64,000 nt of DNA from DATGKK01 sp035294725 (GTDB lineage: Bacteria > Actinomycetota > Acidimicrobiia > Acidimicrobiales > Bog-793), in assembly GCA_035294725.1 (NCBI GenBank), contig DATGKK010000019.1:1-64000 (forward strand). The letters run 5' to 3'. The notes below the pieces were generated by a model. It searched no databases. It saw only the letters and a program-made list of their open reading frames with translations, and was not told the origin of the DNA. Of the stretch, positions 51,108-58,856 are shown one piece after another (position 1 is the stretch's first letter; each line of letters starts with the position of its first letter). A program made the position numbers and the translations under genes.

Positions 51108-52120
51108 CCGGGGGCGGCGACTGCCCAGGGCTCAACGCGGCGATCCGGGCAGTCGTCCGCAAGGCGGTCGTCGGCTACGGCGACGAGGTCGTCGGCTACC
51201 TCGATGGCTGGCGGGGTGTCGCCGAGGGCGAGAGCCGCCCACTCGACGTGGAACGGTGCCGGGGCATCCTGCCTCGTGGCGGCACGATCCTTGGCACCTC
51301 GAGGACGAACCCGTTCAAACTCGACGGCGGCCCGGAGCGCGCCGTGGCGACACTCGAGCGAGATGGCATCGAGGCGCTCGTCGCCATCGGTGGCGAGGAC
51401 ACGCTCGGGGTGGCCGATCGCCTCGGGAGCCTTGGCGTACCGGTCGTCGGCATCCCGAAGACCATCGACAACGACCTCTCGGCGACGGACGTCACGATCG
51501 GCTTCGACACGGCCGTGCAGATCGCGACCGAGGCGGTGGACCGGCTCCACACCACGGCCGAGTCCCACGACCGGATCATCGTCTGCGAGGTCATGGGCCG
51601 CCATGCCGGCTGGATCGCCACCTACTCGGGCATCGCGGGAGGCGCCGCCGCCATCCTCGTGCCGGAGGAGCCATTCCACATCGACGCCGTCTGCGAGTAC
51701 CTGACGCGCCGGCACGCGAAGGGTCGCTTCGCGTCGATCGTCGTCGCCGCCGAGGGCGCGCTGCCAGCCGAGGGCACGATCGAGGTCGCCTCACCCGAGC
51801 TCGACCAGTTCGGCCACCCCCGCCTCGGTGGGATCGGCAGCACGGTGGCAGAGGAGATCGAGCGGCGGACGGGCTTCGAGTCGAGGGTCACGATCCTCGG
51901 CCACGTCCAACGGGGCGGGACGCCGAGCGCGGCAGACCGCCTGCTCGCGACGCGCTTTGGCACGGCCGCCGTCGACACCGTGCACGACGGAGGCTGGCGC
52001 CAGATGGTCGCCGCGCACGGCCTTGCGATCGAGCGGGTACCGATCGCGGATGCGGTGGCGAAGCTGAAGACGCTCGATACGGGGCTGTTCCGATCGGTGG
52101 CCGAGGTCTTCTTCGGCTGA
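51089..52120 (+). CDS. pfp: 6-phosphofructokinase, probably pyrophosphate-dependent
   Basis: A 343-residue PfkA-family enzyme that phosphorylates fructose 6-phosphate. Motifs: GVLTGGGDCPGLNAAIR, LGTSRTNPF, IGGEDTLG, PKTIDNDL, MGRHAGWIA, GHVQRGGTPSA. By E. coli numbering residue 104 is Asp (GGED) and 124 is Lys (IPKTID). ATP enzymes have Gly at 104, and the Asp/Lys pair is the signature of pyrophosphate-dependent phosphofructokinases such as the Amycolatopsis enzyme. It would then also work in gluconeogenesis. ATG 51089 has GAGGAGG upstream. Confidence 0.9.
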   Translation: MRVGVLTGGGDCPGLNAAIRAVVRKAVVGYGDEVVGYLDGWRGVAEGESRPLDVERCRGILPRGGTILGTSRTNPFKLDGGPERAVATLERDGIEALVAIGGEDTLGVADRLGSLGVPVVGIPKTIDNDLSATDVTIGFDTAVQIATEAVDRLHTTAESHDRIIVCEVMGRHAGWIATYSGIAGGAAAILVPEEPFHIDAVCEYLTRRHAKGRFASIVVAAEGALPAEGTIEVASPELDQFGHPRLGGIGSTVAEEIERRTGFESRVTILGHVQRGGTPSAADRLLATRFGTAAVDTVHDGGWRQMVAAHGLAIERVPIADAVAKLKTLDTGLFRSVAEVFFG

Positions 52121-52177
52121 GGGCGCCGGCGAGCTGCAGGGACGGCGGGGGCGACCCCCCGGAGCTGACCGACGGGC

Positions 52178-52209
52178 GGGTGGCCCCGGGGGCAGAGGGG
52201 CCCCCACCC
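52178..52209 (+). terminator. Candidate hairpin after pfp
   Basis: GGGTGGCCCC (52178-52187) and GGGG (52197-52200) plus CCACCC (52204-52209) form a G+C stem with a three-base bulge, 58 bases after the pfp stop. No U tract. It lies between convergent pfp and the STAS gene. Confidence 0.4.
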
Positions 52210-52321
52210 GTCAGCAGCAAAAACTACCAGCGCGAGAGAGAAGCCGCTTGCACACTGCGCAGCTTGAGGTTCGATCGCGCCCTGAGGAGGCTCAGCTCAC
52301 GTCTGCCGGACTGCCAGATCT

Positions 52322-52699
52322 TCAGGCCGTCGGCGAGGCGGGCGAGTCCGGGACCGCGTCGTCGGTGGAAAAGAGCGAGTCGATTCCCGTGATGGTGAGG
52401 ATCCTCTGGATCCGTCCCGGCACGTTGCGGAGCCGGACCTCTCCGTCAAGCGTGCCCGCCCGCTTCCTCGCCATGATCAGCACCGAGATGATGGTGGAGT
52501 CGATGAACGAGAGCTCCGCAAGGTCGAGGACGACGTTGCCGTGACCCTCGGCGAGCGCCTTCAGCAGCTCCTCGCGAAGGTCCGTGGCGGCGCGCAGGTC
52601 CATCTCGCCCGAAAGGCGCAGGCAGGGTGGGACTGAGCCCTGCTCGTGGTGGATCTCGAACATGAGCGGCTCACCGCCGAACGGGGTGGGACCGGTCAT
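52322..52699 (-). CDS. STAS-domain anti-sigma factor antagonist
   Basis: A 125-residue STAS protein (SpoIIAA/RsbV type). The phosphorylation region is DLAELSFIDSTIISVLIMA, with Ser/Thr at the DS(T) site, after LRLSGEMDLRAATDLREEL. It would bind an anti-sigma kinase and free a sigma factor until phosphorylated. I start at ATG 52699, which overlaps the upstream stop (ATGA). It is the last gene of a three-gene operon with the ATPase at 53226-53720. Confidence 0.88.
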   Translation of the reverse strand: MTGPTPFGGEPLMFEIHHEQGSVPPCLRLSGEMDLRAATDLREELLKALAEGHGNVVLDLAELSFIDSTIISVLIMARKRAGTLDGEVRLRNVPGRIQRILTITGIDSLFSTDDAVPDSPASPTA

Positions 52700-53229
52700 T
52701 CCCCGACGACCTCGTGCGCGATGGCTGCGAACCTGCTGAGCGGCCACGGGGTCGGCGTGCCCCCGGCCAGCTGGGTGATGAGCTCGCCGAGGAACCAGTG
52801 CCGAAAGGCCTTCGACGGCGCCGACGTCGCGACGCTGAGGAGGTGCTCGCCTTGCCGGCAGTACTCGTCGGCGGCGTCGAGCGCCTCGGCGAGCCGCCGG
52901 ATGTCGGCTGCCGAGCGCCTTGGCAGCCGGTACTCGAGGCGGTCGATGACGCTCTCGCCTGCCGCACGCGCTGCGGCGAGGCGACGTGCCTGGTCGTGAC
53001 CGATGGCGCCGTAGTCCCGCTCGAGCTCCTCGATGAGGTCCATCAGCTGCGAGGGCACGTCCGCGACCTCCCGGTCGCGGTTGAGCGCGATCACGGCGAG
53101 CTCCCGCATGAGGTCCCTCGCCTCGTCGTCCGCACGCTCCCAGATTGCAACTGGAAGGTCGAGGAGGACGACGGCGACCAGCTCCTCGTGGCCGGCACGT
53201 GCCGCCGACGGGCGTTCCTGCGCGCTCAC
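52696..53229 (-). CDS. Unknown helical protein between STAS and kinase genes
   Basis: A 177-residue, mostly helical protein of unknown function: MRELAVIALNRDREVADVPSQ, LIEELERDYGAIGHDQARRL and HWFLGELITQLAGGTPTPWP. No Cys cluster, membrane segment or known domain seen. It is coupled on both sides by four-base overlaps to an anti-sigma-type ATPase (upstream) and a STAS antagonist (downstream), so it should be part of the partner-switching system, perhaps as its sensor or phosphatase adaptor. That role is inferred only from position. Confidence 0.7.
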   Translation of the reverse strand: MSAQERPSAARAGHEELVAVVLLDLPVAIWERADDEARDLMRELAVIALNRDREVADVPSQLMDLIEELERDYGAIGHDQARRLAAARAAGESVIDRLEYRLPRRSAADIRRLAEALDAADEYCRQGEHLLSVATSAPSKAFRHWFLGELITQLAGGTPTPWPLSRFAAIAHEVVGE

Positions 53230-53720
53230 GCGCTCCTGCCCTTGGACGCCACGCCCGGCCCGAACGAACGAAGGTCGCGGCGCGGATCGAGCACCCGGAC
53301 GCCTCCCGCCGGCGAGCCCGAAGCGCCGAGCGACCCGGGCCGCCGGCTCCCGCCCGCGTCAGAGAACTCGGCCCACACCGCCTTGCCGGGGTGACGCGCC
53401 TCGTAGCCCCACGAGCTGGCGAGGGCGGCGACGAGGTGGAGTCCTCTCCCGGTCGTGCTCGAGGCGAGGTGCCCTCTCATGGACGGCATCGTGGCCGACC
53501 AGTCGCAGACCTCGATCCGGAGGGAGCCGTCGTAGCTGACCCTGAGCTCGATCTCGGTCTTGGCATGGAGGACGGCGTTCGTCACGAGCTCGCTCAGCAC
53601 CACGCTCACGTCATAGTCGAGGTCGTCGAGGTCCCACTCCTCGAGCTGCCGCGAGATCCACCGCCGAGCCCGTCCCACACTTGACGGATGCGGCTCGAGC
53701 GTGATCTCGGCTGATCGCAC
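53226..53720 (-). CDS. Anti-sigma-factor-type ATP-binding protein (HATPase)
   Basis: A ~164-residue GHKL ATPase of the RsbW/SpoIIAB (HATPase_c_2) group. The N-box is VVLSELVTNAVLHAKTEI, and the G boxes are GRGLHLVAALASSWGYE. This class binds a sigma factor and phosphorylates the STAS antagonist; no sigma gene is in the window. I use GTG 53720, because the longer ATG 53870 would run into the divergent phhB gene. The last ~35 residues are Gly/Pro/Arg-rich and unlike the family. Confidence 0.85.
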   Translation of the reverse strand: MRSAEITLEPHPSSVGRARRWISRQLEEWDLDDLDYDVSVVLSELVTNAVLHAKTEIELRVSYDGSLRIEVCDWSATMPSMRGHLASSTTGRGLHLVAALASSWGYEARHPGKAVWAEFSDAGGSRRPGSLGASGSPAGGVRVLDPRRDLRSFGPGVASKGRSA

Positions 53721-53842
53721 GTCCGTCAATGGTAGGGCGTTAGGCCCGCCAGGGAGGCCGATGCCGGCGGGAGCACCCGGGAGCGGGCGCCTCGCCGGGT
53801 CGCTAGACAGGGCGGTGCGACCCGCTGAGAAGGAGGAGAGCA

Positions 53843-54166
53843 ATGCCGCAACCGCTGTCACGTGAACCATTGACCGGGGAGGAGATCGAGCGCCGGCTCG
53901 CGTCCGGCCTCGAGGGGTGGTCGAGCACGGAGGTGCCGGGCAAGGGGAGGTGTCTCGAGAAGGAGCTCCGCTTTCCCGACTTCGTCGAGGCTTTCTCGTT
54001 CATGGCAGGGCTGGCCCTGGTGGCCGAGCGCCTCAACCACCACCCCGAGTGGTCCAACGTCTACAACCGCGTCCACCTCGTGCTCTCGACCCACGACGCG
54101 GGAGGAGTCACCGAGTACGACTTCGCCCTCGCGGAGGCCGCAGAGCGCCTCGCCCGGCGGAGCTGA
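53843..54166 (+). CDS. phhB: 4a-hydroxytetrahydrobiopterin dehydratase
   Basis: A 107-residue pterin-4a-carbinolamine dehydratase with the family signature NHHPEWSNVYNRVHL and STHDAGGVTEYD. It recycles the pterin cofactor of aromatic amino acid hydroxylases; in bacteria without one it may have another pterin role. GAAGGAGG precedes the ATG. It is divergent from the anti-sigma operon. Confidence 0.92.
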   Translation: MPQPLSREPLTGEEIERRLASGLEGWSSTEVPGKGRCLEKELRFPDFVEAFSFMAGLALVAERLNHHPEWSNVYNRVHLVLSTHDAGGVTEYDFALAEAAERLARRS

Positions 54167-54276
54167 GGCGGGCCGGCGGCGGCGCGCGAGCTCCGGGCCG
54201 GAAGCTCTCCGGGCTCCCGCCAGCGGGCCGTGCTAGCAAGTACGGCGCGAGCGCACCGTCGACGCAAGGAGGGCTG

Positions 54277-55647
54277 TTGCACGAGTGGACCGAGGAGACC
54301 GAGCAGCTCGCGGCTGCCATCGTCGCCTACACCCAGGGGCGCCTCCACCTGCGGCCGGTCCCGCTCGACGGCCCGCGCAGCCCGGGCGAGCTCGCCGCAG
54401 AGGCCGGAGCGACGATCACGCCGGAGGGGATCGGGGGAGCCGAGGCGCTTCGCATCTTCGCGGACGTGCTCGCTCCCGCCTGCATCTCGATCGACCATCC
54501 TCGCTACTTCTCCTTCATCCCGTGCGCGCCGACGCCGGCGAGCACGCTGTTCGACCTCGTGGTCGGGGCTTCCTCCATCTACGGAGGTAGCTGGCTCGAG
54601 GGTGCAGGTGCTGTCTACGCAGAGAATCAGGCGCTGCGGTGGCTTGCGGATCTCGCCGGGTTCCCGCCCGAGGCCGGCGGGGTCTTCGTCCAGGGGGGAA
54701 CGCTCGCCAACCTGTCCGCCCTGATCGCGGCGCGGCACCGGGCGGCCAAGCGGTTCGCCGGGAGCGGCGCCGCGGGCCGGCGCTTCGCCTTCGCGGCGAG
54801 CGCCGAGGCGCACTCCTCCGTGACGAGCGCCGCCGCCGCGATGGACGTCGACCTCATCGGCGTCGAACCCGACGGCTCCGGCCGGCTTACCGCCCCCGCC
54901 CTTGCCGCCGCGCTCGAGCAGTCGGCGGATGAGCATCCCGAGCGGATCCCGTTCGCCGTCGTCGCCACGGCGGGCACGACGAACCTCGGGATCGTCGACG
55001 ACCTCGACGGCGTGGGCGAGGTCGCGCGCTCGCTCGGGCTGTGGCTGCACGTCGACGGCGCCTATGGCGCCGCTGCCCTTGCCGCCCCGAGCAGGCGAGA
55101 GCTCTTCAACGGGATCGAGCTCGCCGACTCGTTCGTCGTCGATCCCCACAAGTGGCTGTTCGCACCCTTTGACTGCGCGGCCCTCCTGTACCGCGACCCG
55201 CAGGCCGGCCTCGAGGCCCACCGCCAGCACGCCGCCTACCTCGAGCCGCTCCGGACCGGTGACGAGTGGAGCCCGTCGGACTACGCCCTCCATCTCACCC
55301 GTCGCGCCCGCGGGCTGCCCTTTTGGTTCTCGCTCGCCTCCTACGGCACGCGGGCTTACTCCGAGGCAGTCGAGCGCACCCTCGAGGTTGCCGGTTACGC
55401 GACCCGCCAGGTGCGCGAGCGTGAGTACCTTGAGCTCGTCGCCGAGCCGCAGCTGTCCATCGTGGCCTTCCGGCGTCGCGGCTGGCCGGACGAGCGCTAC
55501 GACGCCTGGTCGGCCGAGCTGCTCGCGAGCGGCACGGCCTTCGTGGTGCCGACCCGGCATGAGGGCACGGCGGCAGTACGGCTGGCCGTCGTCAACCCAC
55601 GCTCAACCGAGGAGGACGTCGACATCGTCCTCGACTCGCTCGCCTGA
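54277..55647 (+). CDS. PLP-dependent amino acid decarboxylase (group II)
   Basis: A 456-residue group II (aromatic-L-amino-acid/glutamate-type) decarboxylase. The family features are the N-terminal HPRYFSFIP, GGTLANLSALI, the WLHVDGAYG Asp and the PLP Lys in VVDPHKWLFAPFDC (about residue 292). It starts with TTG 54277, placed just after AAGGAGG. The substrate cannot be told; tryptophan-, tyrosine- or valine-type decarboxylases share these motifs. It follows phhB by 110 bases on the same strand. Confidence 0.87.
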   Translation: MHEWTEETEQLAAAIVAYTQGRLHLRPVPLDGPRSPGELAAEAGATITPEGIGGAEALRIFADVLAPACISIDHPRYFSFIPCAPTPASTLFDLVVGASSIYGGSWLEGAGAVYAENQALRWLADLAGFPPEAGGVFVQGGTLANLSALIAARHRAAKRFAGSGAAGRRFAFAASAEAHSSVTSAAAAMDVDLIGVEPDGSGRLTAPALAAALEQSADEHPERIPFAVVATAGTTNLGIVDDLDGVGEVARSLGLWLHVDGAYGAAALAAPSRRELFNGIELADSFVVDPHKWLFAPFDCAALLYRDPQAGLEAHRQHAAYLEPLRTGDEWSPSDYALHLTRRARGLPFWFSLASYGTRAYSEAVERTLEVAGYATRQVREREYLELVAEPQLSIVAFRRRGWPDERYDAWSAELLASGTAFVVPTRHEGTAAVRLAVVNPRSTEEDVDIVLDSLA

Positions 55648-55668
55648 GGCCAAACTGCCGGGTCCGGC

Positions 55669-56388
55669 TCAGGCTCCGACTGCGAGCGCCACGTCGGTCG
55701 AGCACCGGACGGGCCAGAGGTAGTCGTCGGGATCGAGCGGCGGCCGACCCTCGCTCCGGCAGTACTCGTCGAAGCTCTCAGCCCACGAGCGGTGCCAGGT
55801 GCGCTGCAGCTCGGTCAGGTGGCCCGGGTCGAGCCTGCCAGCCTCTGGCCAGCGCCGGCCGATCTCGCGAGCGAGCGCCACGGCGGCGGCGGCATCGACC
55901 CCGGCATCGTGAGCGCGGTTGAGGGCGATGCCGTAGTGCTCGCAGAGCGCGTCGAGGCGCCGCTTGCCGGGACGCTCAGGGTCGACGTAGCGATCGATGA
56001 CGAGGGGGTCGATCACGAGGTCCCAGTCCATGGGAGGCAGGCCGGCCCTCGCGAACAGGGCCGCCGCGATCGTCACGTCGAAGCTCGCGTTCATGGCCAC
56101 GATCGGGACGGCCTCCCTCGCCGCCTTCTCCAACTCCCTGCGGACACGAACGGCGGTCAGGTCGAGCGGCCAGCCCTCCGCCCGCGCTAGCTCGCCGGAG
56201 ATGCCGTGGATGGCGACTGCGCCGTCGGGCACGTCGCAGCCCGGGTCGACGAGCCAACTGGCCGTGCGACCACCGCCCCTCCCGTCGCACCAGACGAGAG
56301 CGACCTGCACCGGCACGTCGTGCAGCGGATCGGTCCCTGTCGTCTCGAAGTCGAGACCGACCAGCGGACCGTCGAACCAGCTGGCCAT
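55669..56388 (-). CDS. DnaQ-type 3'-5' exonuclease
   Basis: A 239-residue DEDDh exonuclease. ExoI is GLDFETTG (Asp13, Glu15), ExoII contains NASFDVTIAA, and ExoIII is HDAGVDAAAAVALA. It resembles actinobacterial exonucleases of the DnaQ/PolC epsilon family and may proofread or process RNA/DNA ends. Single gene, convergent with the decarboxylase. Confidence 0.88.
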   Translation of the reverse strand: MASWFDGPLVGLDFETTGTDPLHDVPVQVALVWCDGRGGGRTASWLVDPGCDVPDGAVAIHGISGELARAEGWPLDLTAVRVRRELEKAAREAVPIVAMNASFDVTIAAALFARAGLPPMDWDLVIDPLVIDRYVDPERPGKRRLDALCEHYGIALNRAHDAGVDAAAAVALAREIGRRWPEAGRLDPGHLTELQRTWHRSWAESFDEYCRSEGRPPLDPDDYLWPVRCSTDVALAVGA

Positions 56389-56483
56389 GTCAGCACCCTA
56401 CGCGTCGGCTGTAGCGAGCGCGCGGACCGTCGGGGCGCGAAGGTCCGGGATCCGGCGCGCCGCAGCCGGCACCTTCGCGCTGC

Positions 56484-57146
56484 TCAGCCGAGGTGCGAGA
56501 CCTCGTTGAACCCGCGCACGAGCCAGGTCTCGCCGACGACGACGATCCGCGAAATGCTCCCGTTGTCGGCGCCGATGAAGGCGAACGGGCGTGAGCCGCT
56601 CGCGATGGCGAGGATCATCCCGATGGTGCCGCCGTGCGCCACGGCAACGATCCGCTGGCCGTGGTGGGCGGCCGCCATGCGGCTGATGCCGGCTCTCAGC
56701 CGGGCTGCGAACGCCTCGTTGCTCTCGGCACCGGGGATCACGTCCCAGCGTTGCTGGCGGAGGAGCTCGCGCGCGAGGGGGTGGCCCTCTGCCACGTGCT
56801 CGCGATAGCGGCCGCCCTCCCACTCACCGAGGTGGACCTCGCGCAGGTCGGCTTCGACGATCGGAGTGAGGCCGACTCTTGCGGCGAGCGGGGCCGCCGT
56901 CTCGGAGGTGCGCCGGAGCGTCGTCACGTAGATGGCGTCGATCTCCTCGCCCGCGAGCCGCTCTGCCACGCGCTCGGCTTGCTCCCGCCCTTCGGGGGCA
57001 AGGGGTGGGTCACCCTGACCGTCGAGGAGGTCGAACTCCTGGCCGCTCACTGAGGGGATCGTCTCCCCGTGTCGGACGAGGAGGATCTCCGTGCCGCCGC
57101 GGGGCAGGGAGAAGCGGTGCTGGCGGTACTGCCTCGGCGCGTTCAC
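56484..57146 (-). CDS. Histidine phosphatase family protein
   Basis: A 220-residue phosphoglycerate-mutase-like phosphatase. The catalytic RHG is LVRHGET (His26) with the second His in VAVAHGGTIG and the Glu in LREVHLGEWEGG. The substrate is unknown; the family acts on sugar phosphates or proteins. It overlaps the upstream gene by four bases, part of a three-gene chain from the Grx-TrxR fusion (58842). Confidence 0.88.
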   Translation of the reverse strand: MNAPRQYRQHRFSLPRGGTEILLVRHGETIPSVSGQEFDLLDGQGDPPLAPEGREQAERVAERLAGEEIDAIYVTTLRRTSETAAPLAARVGLTPIVEADLREVHLGEWEGGRYREHVAEGHPLARELLRQQRWDVIPGAESNEAFAARLRAGISRMAAAHHGQRIVAVAHGGTIGMILAIASGSRPFAFIGADNGSISRIVVVGETWLVRGFNEVSHLG

Positions 57147-57556
57147 TCCTCGCGGTCGATGCAGGGAGCCACGATCCCTCCCGCCACGACGGCCGCGACC
57201 GTGAGACCGAGCACGCCCCAGCGCGTGAACCTCGGCAGCTCGCCGAAGGTGAGGGTGGTGGCGAGGACGTCACCGGCGTCGGACAGGGCTCCCGCCTCGA
57301 TCCACCCCCGCACCGGCCCGCCGTGCCGCTCGGCGAGGAGGGCTCCCGCCGCAAGAGCGATGTCCCGGCTGCCGAGTGCGCGACCGAGGAGCCGCCCACC
57401 AGGGTCGCGGGCCGTGACGGCTCCCGCCCACGGCCGGATCGCGAGCCGGGGCGCCACCCAGGCAAGGGCACCGATCCCGCCGCGCAGGGCGGCGAGCGCC
57501 TTCCCGGCCAGGAGGGCCTGCTCACGGCTGAGCAGCTTCGGGAGCACGTCACTCAT
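57143..57556 (-). CDS. Small membrane protein, DUF4267-like
   Basis: A 137-residue protein with three or four weakly hydrophobic segments (about residues 18-36, 62-74 and 112-130) and the motif GRALGSRDIALAAGALLAERHG, typical of small DUF4267-type membrane proteins near oxidoreductases. Function unknown. It is coupled on both sides by ATGA-type overlaps to the phosphatase and the reductase. Confidence 0.65.
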   Translation of the reverse strand: MSDVLPKLLSREQALLAGKALAALRGGIGALAWVAPRLAIRPWAGAVTARDPGGRLLGRALGSRDIALAAGALLAERHGGPVRGWIEAGALSDAGDVLATTLTFGELPRFTRWGVLGLTVAAVVAGGIVAPCIDREE

Positions 57557-58842
57557 ATGTCCATCACCGCCGTCATCGACGCAGCATCCATCTCCGGCTC
57601 GGGCATCCCGCCTGCGAGCGGCTCGAGGTAGCGCCGGATCGCGATGGCTGCGGCCGCGCCCTCACCGGCCGCGGAGGCGGCCTGCTTGGTGCTCCCGGCA
57701 CGGGCATCGCCGGCCGCGAAGACTCCGGGAAGGGAGGTCTGCAATCCGGCATCAGTGAGGATGAAGCCCTGCCCGTCGCGCTCCACCAGCTCTGCGACCA
57801 CCTCGGTGTTCGGCGCGAGGCCGATGAACACGAACACGCCGGCCGGGTGCAGCTCACGGCGTGCCCCCGTGGCGGCGTCCTCGACCACGACCGTCTCGAG
57901 GTGCCCGTTGCCGCGGAGCTCCACGGTGGTGACACCGGTCAGCACGTCGACGTCGGGGTGCTCGGTGACCTTGTCGACCACCACCTTGCTCGCGCTGAGC
58001 TCTGGGTCCCGGGTCGCGATCGTGACGTGGCGGGCGAAACGCGTGAGGAAGAGCCCCTCCTCGCCTGCCGAATTGCCGCCCCCGATGACGAGCACGTCCT
58101 CGCCCCGGTAGAAGGCGCCGTCGCAGGTGGCGCAGAAGTGGACCCCCGCCCCGATGAAGTCCTCCTCTCCCGGCACGCCGAGCCGGCGGTAGGTGGAGCC
58201 GAGGGCGAGCAGGACGGCGTAGGAGGCGTACTCGGCGCCATCGGCAGTCCGCACGCGCCGGAACATGCCGTCGACCTCGATCCCGGTCACCTCCTGGGCG
58301 GCAAGGATCTCGACGCCGAAGCGCTCGGCCTGGCGGCGGAGCCGGCCGGCGAACTCGTCCCCTGTGACTCCTTCGGGGAAGCCGGGGAAGTTGTCGAGCC
58401 GCTCGGTGACGCCGGCCTGGCCGCCGATCCCTCCTCGCTCGATCACGAGGGTGTCGATGCCGTCGCGCGCGGCGTAGAGGGCTGCCGTGAGGCCGGCGGG
58501 ACCGCTCCCGACCACGATGAGGTCGTAGAAGCTGCGAGAGGCCATCGTCGACAGCCCGAGCTTCGCGGCGAGCTCGGCGTTCGATGGCTCGACGAGCGTC
58601 GATCCGTCCGGGAAGCGGATCACGGGGATGATCCGCTTGCCGCCGTTCACGGCTTCGACGTAGGCGAGCCCCTCGGCATCCGCGTCGACGTCGGTGAAGC
58701 GGTAGTGGATGCGCTGCTCGCCGAAGAACTGCTTCGCTCGCTTGCAGTCGCCGCACCACTGGGTGCCGAAGACGTGGATCCCGGGCTCGGTCTCGTCGTT
58801 GCTCGCGCCGTAGGGCATGAGGCGAGTCTGCCCCATGGCCAC
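57553..58842 (-). CDS. Glutaredoxin-like domain fused to thioredoxin reductase
   Basis: A 429-residue fusion. Residues ~20-98 are a glutaredoxin-like domain with the motif FGTQWCGDCKRAK (Cys30, Cys33), IIPVIRFPDGS and the cis-Pro. From ~105 a full TrxB follows: FAD motif VVGSGPAGLTAALYAARDG, CATC pair near 237, NAD motif VIGGGNSAGEEG and end motif AAGDARAGSTKQAASAAGEG. It may reduce its own or another Grx-like partner, such as a mycoredoxin-type system. WCGDC differs from the WCGYC of mycoredoxin-1. First gene of a four-base-overlap operon. Confidence 0.88.
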   Translation of the reverse strand: MAMGQTRLMPYGASNDETEPGIHVFGTQWCGDCKRAKQFFGEQRIHYRFTDVDADAEGLAYVEAVNGGKRIIPVIRFPDGSTLVEPSNAELAAKLGLSTMASRSFYDLIVVGSGPAGLTAALYAARDGIDTLVIERGGIGGQAGVTERLDNFPGFPEGVTGDEFAGRLRRQAERFGVEILAAQEVTGIEVDGMFRRVRTADGAEYASYAVLLALGSTYRRLGVPGEEDFIGAGVHFCATCDGAFYRGEDVLVIGGGNSAGEEGLFLTRFARHVTIATRDPELSASKVVVDKVTEHPDVDVLTGVTTVELRGNGHLETVVVEDAATGARRELHPAGVFVFIGLAPNTEVVAELVERDGQGFILTDAGLQTSLPGVFAAGDARAGSTKQAASAAGEGAAAAIAIRRYLEPLAGGMPEPEMDAASMTAVMDI

Positions 58843-58856
58843 GGCGTGGCGCTATC

